From the NCBI RefSeq assembly GCF_913773995.1, contig NZ_CAJYES010000245.1, forward strand, positions 62,001 to 126,000: a stretch of 64,000 nt of DNA. The letters run 5' to 3'. The notes beneath the pieces are model-generated. The model was not told the origin of the DNA. It saw only the letters and a program-made list of their open reading frames with translations, and did no database searches. The position numbers were made by a program, and so were the translations under genes. Shown one piece after another: positions 58,668 to 64,000 of this stretch. How positions within the stretch are numbered: position 1 is the first letter of the stretch; each line of letters begins with the position of its first letter. This stretch comes from an uncultured Pseudacidovorax sp. (GTDB taxonomy: Bacteria; Pseudomonadota; Gammaproteobacteria; Burkholderiales; Burkholderiaceae_C).

Positions 58668-60788
58668 TCAAGAGCCCGGACGCCAGGCGGCGCGCAGGCG
58701 CTGGCGCAGGTCCAAGACCTCGGGCGGGACAGGGGCATGGGGCACGACGGGCGGTGGCGGCGGCCAGGTCACGCGGTCGAAATGGTGCAGGTCCGCATCG
58801 GGGATGAAGCGGGTGCGGCCGGCGTACAGATGCCGGTCGCCGAAGCGCGATTGCTGCGTCACATGGAAGCGCTGCGGCACCAGCAGGTGCAGGTGCTCGC
58901 GGGCGCGGGTCATGGCGACGTAGAGCAGGCGCCGCTCCTCCTCCAGCTCGTGCGCCCCCTGCGCCACATCGGCCGGCATGCAGCCGTCGACCACGTTCAG
59001 CACATGCACCGAATTCCATTCCTGGCCCTTGGCGGAATGGATGGTCGAGAGGATGAGGTAGTCCTCATCCAGCAGCGGCGGACCGGGCCGGTCACTGGTG
59101 GCGTCCGGCGGGTCGAGGGTCAGCTCGGTCAGGAAGCGCTCGCGCGACGCGTAGCCGCGGGCCAGTTCGGCCAGCTGCTGCAGATCGCCCAGTCGCAGCG
59201 GCGCGGCCTCGTAAAGCCGCTCAAGGTGCGGCGCGTACCAGTCGATGGCAGTGGCGAGTTCCTGCGGCCAGCCCTCGCTGCCGGCCTTGAGCGCCTGCCA
59301 GGCGCGGGCGAAGTCCTGCCAGGCCTCGCGCACCATGGGCGGCGCGACGAAGGCGGCCAGCGCGGCGGCCGGGTCGGCGGCCGCCTGCATGGTGTCCATC
59401 AGCCGGCCGGCGGTGGCGGGACCGACGCCGGGAATCAGCTGCACCGTGCGGAAGCCCGCCAGCCGGCTGCGCGGGTTGTGCACGAAGCGCATCAGCGCCA
59501 GCAGGTCCTTGACGTGCGCCGCCTCCAGGAATTTGAGGCCGCCGAACTTCACGAAAGGGATGTTGCGGCGCACCAGTTCCAGCTCCAGCGCGGCGCTGTG
59601 GCTGGCCGTGCGGAACAGCACCGCCTGCCGCTTGAGCGCCAAACCACCTTCGCGGTGGGCCAGCACGCGGTCGGCCACCCAGGTGGCCTGGTGGGCATCG
59701 TCCGGCACCAGCACTAGCTGCGGACGGCCGGCGCTGGGACGGTCGGTCCAGAGGCGCTTGGCATGGCGCTCCTGCGCATGGTCCATGACGGCATTGGCAG
59801 CGTCGAGGATGGGCGGCGTGCTGCGGTAGTTGCGCTCCAGCATGAGCACGCGTGCGGGCGGGTCGAAGGCGGCCGGAAAGTCGAGGATGTTGCGCACCGT
59901 CGCGCCGCGGAAGCCGTAGATGGCCTGGGCATCGTCGCCCACCGCCGTGACGCCGCGGCCGTCGGGCTTGAGGCGGCGCAGGATCTCGTCCTGCAGCCGA
60001 TTGGTGTCCTGGTACTCGTCCACCAGCACATGATCGAAGCGGGCGCTCACCTGTGCGGCAAGGCTCGGCTCTTCCATCATCGTGGCCCAGGCGAGCAGCA
60101 GGTCGTCGAAGTCCAGCGCGTTCTGCTGGGCCTTGGCGTCCACATAGTCGGCGAACAGCGCGGTGAGCTGTTCCTGCCATTCGGCGCACCAGGTGAAGGA
60201 CTGGCGCAGCACCTCTGCCAGCGGCAGCCGGGTGTTGACCACGCGCGAGTAGATGGCCAAGCAAGTGCCCTTGAGGGGAAAGCGCCGGGCCGTCTGCGAC
60301 AGGCCGCGGGCGTGACGCACCCAGCCCATCAGGTCCTCGGCATCGCCGCGGTCGTGGACGGTGAAGTCCGGGTCCAGCCCAAGCTGGGCCGCATGGTCCC
60401 GCAGCAGCCGGGCGCCGACGCCGTGGAAGGTGCCGGCCCAGGGCAGCGCCGGCAGGCTGCCTTCGGCCAGGCCCAGCACGCGGGCGGCGACCAGGCCGGC
60501 GCGGCGGGTCAGCTCCTGCGCCGCGCGGCGCGAGAAGGTCAGCAGCAGGATGCGCTGCGAGTCGGCGCCCGCCGCCAGCAGGTGAGCGACGCGGTGGGCC
60601 AGGGTGCTGGTCTTGCCGGCGCCGGCTCCCGCGATGACCAGCAGCGGCCCGCCGGGCGCCGCGCGCTCGCCGACGCCGTGCAGGACGGCCGCCCGCTGCT
60701 CGTCGTTGAGCCCGGCCAGGGCCGCTTCCAGGCGCCCGGCCACGGTGTCGGCGGCGCCCGTCGACGCTTCGTTCACAAGGGTGGACAT
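58668..60788 (-). CDS. UvrD/PcrA-like superfamily 1 DNA helicase
   Basis: A 706-residue SF1A helicase. Walker A is VIAGAGAGKTSTLAHRV; motif II is VLVDEYQDTNRLQDEIL; GDDAQAIYGFRGA is motif III; YVAMTRAREHLHLL is motif VI. It unwinds DNA 3' to 5', likely in repair. The C-terminal end is Pro-rich (WPPPPPVVPHAPVPP). Start at the ATG 60786-60788. It is not closely like housekeeping UvrD in its C-terminal part, so the exact paralogue is uncertain. Confidence 0.9.
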   Translation of the reverse strand: MSTLVNEASTGAADTVAGRLEAALAGLNDEQRAAVLHGVGERAAPGGPLLVIAGAGAGKTSTLAHRVAHLLAAGADSQRILLLTFSRRAAQELTRRAGLVAARVLGLAEGSLPALPWAGTFHGVGARLLRDHAAQLGLDPDFTVHDRGDAEDLMGWVRHARGLSQTARRFPLKGTCLAIYSRVVNTRLPLAEVLRQSFTWCAEWQEQLTALFADYVDAKAQQNALDFDDLLLAWATMMEEPSLAAQVSARFDHVLVDEYQDTNRLQDEILRRLKPDGRGVTAVGDDAQAIYGFRGATVRNILDFPAAFDPPARVLMLERNYRSTPPILDAANAVMDHAQERHAKRLWTDRPSAGRPQLVLVPDDAHQATWVADRVLAHREGGLALKRQAVLFRTASHSAALELELVRRNIPFVKFGGLKFLEAAHVKDLLALMRFVHNPRSRLAGFRTVQLIPGVGPATAGRLMDTMQAAADPAAALAAFVAPPMVREAWQDFARAWQALKAGSEGWPQELATAIDWYAPHLERLYEAAPLRLGDLQQLAELARGYASRERFLTELTLDPPDATSDRPGPPLLDEDYLILSTIHSAKGQEWNSVHVLNVVDGCMPADVAQGAHELEEERRLLYVAMTRAREHLHLLVPQRFHVTQQSRFGDRHLYAGRTRFIPDADLHHFDRVTWPPPPPVVPHAPVPPEVLDLRQRLRAAWRPGS

Positions 60789-61037
60789 GAAGCCACAAAT
60801 GTACTGGATGCCCATCCAGATCGGGGCATTCCACGCCCTGCTGCGGTGCATAATCGCGCCCGCTGCTTTACCGGAGTACCGACCTTGGACACCTCCCCGT
60901 CTCGGCAGCTTTCAGCTCCCTTCTGACCTTCGCGTCGCGCGTGCCGGCCGGTGCGCGGGTGGCGGGCTGAAAGCGCCCCCTACCCCCCAACCGCCGCCTC
61001 TCGTCCCGCAACGCCTTCGCTTTCAGGGGAGCACGCC

Positions 61038-62024
61038 ATGCTCAACATCTTCACGCTCGCCAACGGCCGCCTCGTCCAGGAGGAAATCGAGTCGCTGGAG
61101 GAGCTGTCCCGCTTCCAGCCGATCTGGGTCGACCTGGAGTCGCCCAGCCCGGACGAGAAGCGCTGGGTCAAGCAGTACTACGGCCTGTCCATTCCCGAGG
61201 ACGTGACCGACGAGGACATCGAGGAATCGGCACGCTTCTACGAAGAGGACAACGGCGACCTGCATGTGCGCAGCGACTTCTTGATCGCCGACGCCGACGA
61301 GCCGCGCAGCGTGCGCGTGGCCTTCATCCTCAACCAGCACAACGCCGAACTGAAGAGCCGCGGCGTGCTGTTCTCGATCCACGACGAGGACGTGCCCGTC
61401 TTCCGCCTGCTGCGCATGCGCGCCCGCCGGGCACCGGGGCTGATCGAGGACGCCAAGGAGGTGCTGCTCAAGCTCTTCGACGCCGACGCCGAGTACTCGG
61501 CCGACACGCTCGAAGGCATCTACGACGAGCTCGAAGCCGCCGGCAACCTGGTGCTCAAGGGCAACGTGAGCGACGAGATCGCGGGCGAGGTGCTGGGCCT
61601 GATCGCCCGCCAGGAAGACCTGAACGGCCGCATCCGCCGCAACGTGATGGACACCCGCCGCGCCGTGAGCTTCATGATGCGCAGCCGCATGCTCAACGCC
61701 GACCAGTTCGAGGAGGCCCGGCAGATCCTGCGCGACATCGAGTCGCTGGACAGCCACACCGCCTTCCTGTTCGACAAGATCAACTTCCTGATGGACGCCA
61801 CGGTCGGCTTCATCAACATCAACCAGAACAAGATCATCAAGATCTTCTCGGTGGCCAGCGTGGCGCTGCTGCCGCCGACGCTGATCGCCAGCATCTACGG
61901 CATGAACTTCAAGTTCATGCCGGAGCTGGAGTGGAGCCTGGGGTATCCGTACGTGCTGCTGCTGATGGCAGCCAGCGCCGTCGGGCCGATGCTCTATTTC
62001 CGTAAAAGAGGCTGGTTGAAGTAG
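61038..62024 (+). CDS. corA: Magnesium/cobalt transporter CorA
   Basis: A 328-residue CorA. The N-terminal cytoplasmic domain is rich in acidic residues (EDVTDEDIEESARFYEEDNGDL). Two C-terminal membrane helices frame the signature GMN (residues 288-290, SIYGMNFKFMPELEW). It conducts Mg2+ as a pentamer. The ATG at 61038 follows GGGGAG. The leader has a 9-bp inverted pair, CTGAAAGCG (60967) and CGCTTTCAG (61018), close to the ribosome site. I cannot call it a riboswitch. Confidence 0.94.
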   Translation: MLNIFTLANGRLVQEEIESLEELSRFQPIWVDLESPSPDEKRWVKQYYGLSIPEDVTDEDIEESARFYEEDNGDLHVRSDFLIADADEPRSVRVAFILNQHNAELKSRGVLFSIHDEDVPVFRLLRMRARRAPGLIEDAKEVLLKLFDADAEYSADTLEGIYDELEAAGNLVLKGNVSDEIAGEVLGLIARQEDLNGRIRRNVMDTRRAVSFMMRSRMLNADQFEEARQILRDIESLDSHTAFLFDKINFLMDATVGFININQNKIIKIFSVASVALLPPTLIASIYGMNFKFMPELEWSLGYPYVLLLMAASAVGPMLYFRKRGWLK

Positions 62025-62040
62025 GCCCACCCCCGTGGCG

Positions 62041-62077
62041 CCTGCGGTGCCTCCCCCACAAGGGGGCGCACGCAGCG
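62041..62077. repeat. GC-rich hairpin after corA
   Basis: CTGCG, GTGC and CCCCC pair with GGGGG, GCAC and GCAG around ACAA. No T-run follows. It belongs to a GC-rich intergenic sequence type often found near gene ends in this group, and could stabilise the corA transcript end. Confidence 0.5.
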
Positions 62078-62154
62078 GCCTGGCAAAGCCGGTTCCGCGG
62101 GTGCTCCCGCGTGGCCTGCTCCGCGGCCCGATGTCGGGATGTCCGGGCAGGCGC

Positions 62155-63231
62155 TCAGGCGGCTTCCCGATAGAAGCGCGCGCCCTGCACGCCGCGCGGG
62201 GTCACGGGGCCCACGGCGGCGCCGATGGCGGCGATGTGGTCGGGGGTGGTGCCGCAGCAGCCGCCGACGATGTTGACTAGGCCCTCGGCCGCGAATTCGT
62301 GCACCAGGCGCGAGGTGACGTCGGGCGTTTCGTCGAAGCCGGTCTCGCTCATGGGGTTGGGCAGGCCCGCGTTGGGGTAGCAGCTGATGAAGGTGTCGGT
62401 CGCCACGCGGTTGAGCTCCTGCACGTAGGGCCGCATCAGCGCGGCGCCCAGGGCGCAGTTCAGGCCCACGGCCAGGGGACGCGCATGGCGCACGCTGTGC
62501 CAGAAGGCGGTGACGGTCTGGCCGCTCAGGATGCGGCCCGAGGCGTCGGTGACGGTGCCGCTGATGATGATCGGCAGGCATTCGCCGCTGGCCGCAAAGT
62601 ACTCGTCGATGGCGAAGAGCGCGGCCTTGGCGTTGAGGGTGTCGAAGATGGTCTCGACCAGCAGCACGTCCGACCCGGCTTCCACCAGCGCAGCGGTCTG
62701 CGCGTAGTAGGCGGCGCGCAGCGTCTCGAAGTCGATGTTGCGTGCGCCCGGGTCGTTCACGTCGGGGCTGATGCTGGCGGTGCGCGGCGTCGGGCCCAGG
62801 GCGCCGGCCACAAAACGCGGCTTGTCCGGCGTGCTGAACTTGTCGCAGGCCTCGCGCGCCAGCCAGGCGCTGGCCAGGTTCATCTCGCGCGCCAGGTCGG
62901 CCATGTCGTAGTCCTCCTGCGCGATGGTGGTGGCGCCGAAGGTGTTGGTCTCGATCAGGTCGGCGCCGGCCGCCAGGTAGCCCTCGTGGATGTCGCGGAT
63001 GACGTCGGGGCGGGTGAGGGACAGCAGCTCGTTGTTGCCCTTCACGTCCTTGTGGAAGTCCTTGAAGCGGTCGCCCACGGCGCCGGGGCCGCTGTAGCCC
63101 TCGCCGCGGTACTGCGCTTCATTGAGCTTGAACCGCTGGATCATGGTGCCCATGGCCCCGTCGAGGATGGCAATGCGCTGGGCCAGGATGGCGGGCAGCT
63201 GCTGGGCGCGGGTGTAGGGGGGCAGATTCAT
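62155..63231 (-). CDS. metH: Homocysteine S-methyltransferase (N-terminal half of split MetH)
   Basis: A 358-residue protein equal to only the homocysteine-binding module of cobalamin-dependent methionine synthase. It begins [23 protein letters not shown] and has [12 protein letters not shown]; the zinc cysteines are in VGLNCALG and [12 protein letters not shown]. The folate, cobalamin and activation modules of a full-length (roughly 1200-residue) MetH are absent and nothing downstream in the window supplies them. MetH split in two genes is common in Burkholderiales, so the rest is expected elsewhere. The ATG is at 63229-63231. Confidence 0.92.
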   Translation of the reverse strand: MNLPPYTRAQQLPAILAQRIAILDGAMGTMIQRFKLNEAQYRGEGYSGPGAVGDRFKDFHKDVKGNNELLSLTRPDVIRDIHEGYLAAGADLIETNTFGATTIAQEDYDMADLAREMNLASAWLAREACDKFSTPDKPRFVAGALGPTPRTASISPDVNDPGARNIDFETLRAAYYAQTAALVEAGSDVLLVETIFDTLNAKAALFAIDEYFAASGECLPIIISGTVTDASGRILSGQTVTAFWHSVRHARPLAVGLNCALGAALMRPYVQELNRVATDTFISCYPNAGLPNPMSETGFDETPDVTSRLVHEFAAEGLVNIVGGCCGTTPDHIAAIGAAVGPVTPRGVQGARFYREAA

Positions 63232-63400
63232 GGGGATGATTGTAAAAATCCGGCGCCCCCGGCGACGAACCGATCAGCGCGCCAACTTCTTCACATTCTT
63301 ATGTGGCTATTTGTTAACTTTTTGTGACATGGATATTCCAGCGCTCTAACACTCGGAGCTTGCAGGGAGGGCTCATCCACGCTGCCCTTTCCCCCCGACC

Positions 63401-64000
63401 ATGCTCTGGCCCATGTCCCGACTCCGCCATTTGCCCCATCCCCCCGCCTGGGCCGGCCTCGCACTGCTGACCTTCCTGGGCTGCATCGTGGGCATCCTTG
63501 CCCGGCCGATCGGCTTCCTTTCGGCCTTCTGGCCAGCCAATGCGCTGCTGCTGGGCCTGCTGGTGCGCTACCCGCAGCTCGGCCAGCGGGCGTCGTCCTG
63601 GGTCGCGGGCGCCGCCGGCTTCGTGCTGGCCGACCTGTGCACCGGCTCTCCACCCGTTATGGCGCTGTGGCTCAACAGCGCCAACATGTTCGACGTCGCC
63701 GTAGGCTGGCTCCTGCTGCGGCGGCTGGACCAGCCGACCCTCCGCTTGCAGCGCACGACCTCGCCGCTGTATCTGCTGCTCGCCGCCACGGCCGCCAGCG
63801 CGGCCGGGGCCCTGGTCGGTTGCGGCGCAGGGCCGGCGTACTTCTCCACGCCATGGGCCGAAATGGCGGCACTGTGGTTCAGCGCCGAGCTGATGAATTA
63901 CTTGCTGCTGCTGCCCCTGGTCCTGGCCGCCCCGCATGCCGACGATCCGGCGCCAGTAGTGCCTGCGCGCAGACAGTCCAGCGCCTTGAGAGCGGCCCCC
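63401..64000 (+). CDS. MASE1-type membrane sensor protein, 5' part (cut by window end)
   Basis: The frame from ATG 63401 (or 63413) runs 200 codons to the window edge without a stop. It is very hydrophobic: LALLTFLGCIVGILARPIGFLSAFWPANALLLGLLVRYP, split here across residues 19-57, then VAGAAGFVLADLCTG, MFDVAVGWLLLRRL, PLYLLLAATAASAAGALVG and MNYLLLLPLVLAA. FWPANALLLGLLVR is typical of MASE1 sensor domains, which usually precede a GGDEF/EAL or kinase part. The output domain lies outside the window. An AT-rich stretch at 63280-63345 is the likely promoter area between this gene and metH. Confidence 0.65.
   Translation, partial: MLWPMSRLRHLPHPPAWAGLALLTFLGCIVGILARPIGFLSAFWPANALLLGLLVRYPQLGQRASSWVAGAAGFVLADLCTGSPPVMALWLNSANMFDVAVGWLLLRRLDQPTLRLQRTTSPLYLLLAATAASAAGALVGCGAGPAYFSTPWAEMAALWFSAELMNYLLLLPLVLAAPHADDPAPVVPARRQSSALRAAP

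Noticed and set aside
63232-63400. An SAH or SAM riboswitch upstream of metH
   Set aside because: No recognisable conserved core was seen on the minus strand; a covariance-model search would be needed to exclude it.

Overview
The window is about 64 kb of high-GC DNA from a betaproteobacterium, most likely in the order Burkholderiales and close to the Comamonadaceae. Three things suggest this: the chromosomal gene neighbourhoods (uvrA near ssb; mtnN-holA-lptE-leuS; exbD-exbB-dapB-bamE with divergent fur; hprK-ptsN-hpf; a split metH), the dispersed palindromes containing GTTCG/CGAAC and CTGAGC cores, and codon use. The genus cannot be fixed from sequence alone. Most of the window is ordinary chromosome. 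One accessory block (about 5.6-22.2 kb) and one glycogen cluster (about 41.8-53.0 kb) stand out.

Layout. 0-5.4 kb: a small SnoaL-like protein, a divergent MocR-type regulator, and a tauABC-type sulfonate importer. 5.6-12.8 kb: a CRISPR array of 120 repeats and 119 spacers (107 of 32 nt, 12 of 33 nt), transcribed leftwards. 12.8-12.9 kb: its leader, with one perfect and one near-perfect IHF-type site. 12.9-21.7 kb: a complete type I-F cas operon on the minus strand (cas1, cas2-3, csy1, csy2, csy3, cas6f), reading into the leader and array. 21.8-22.16 kb: a wrecked MntA/HepT-type toxin-antitoxin module with an in-frame amber codon in mntA. 22.2-28.6 kb: uvrA, a ClC chloride channel, ssb and a Nudix hydrolase. 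28.8-30.9 kb: a first, isolated glgX. 30.95-31.94 kb: a gene-free stretch with two roughly 146-bp inverted copies of a repeat. 31.9-36.4 kb: a TonB-dependent receptor, a luciferase-like oxidoreductase and an outer-membrane barrel. 36.6-41.6 kb: mtnN, holA, lptE and leuS, tightly coupled on the minus strand. 41.8-53.0 kb: a plus-strand glycogen/alpha-glucan operon (GH13 glucosidase, glgB, glgX2, glgC, glgA, glgP). 53.1-58.4 kb: exbD, exbB, dapB, bamE, fur, hprK, ptsN and hpf. 58.7-64 kb: a UvrD-like helicase, corA, the homocysteine-methyltransferase half of metH, and the start of a MASE1-type membrane sensor cut by the window end.

How it works together. The I-F locus looks complete for adaptation (Cas1, Cas2-3, IHF-type leader sites), processing (Cas6f) and interference (Csy1-3, Cas2-3). 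Every repeat-sequence variant I found lies in the leader-distal quarter; about 91 leader-proximal repeats read the same. Two of the old repeats carry stem mismatches that should impair Cas6f cutting. The glycogen cluster holds synthesis (GlgC, GlgA, GlgB) and breakdown (GlgP, GlgX) in one translationally coupled unit, plus a second debranching enzyme elsewhere. I found no clearly new system. The least usual items are the size and variant pattern of the array, two distant spacers that share a ribosome-binding-site-like 17-mer, the decayed HEPN/MNT module beside cas1, and the position of the glycogen operon between leuS and exbD.
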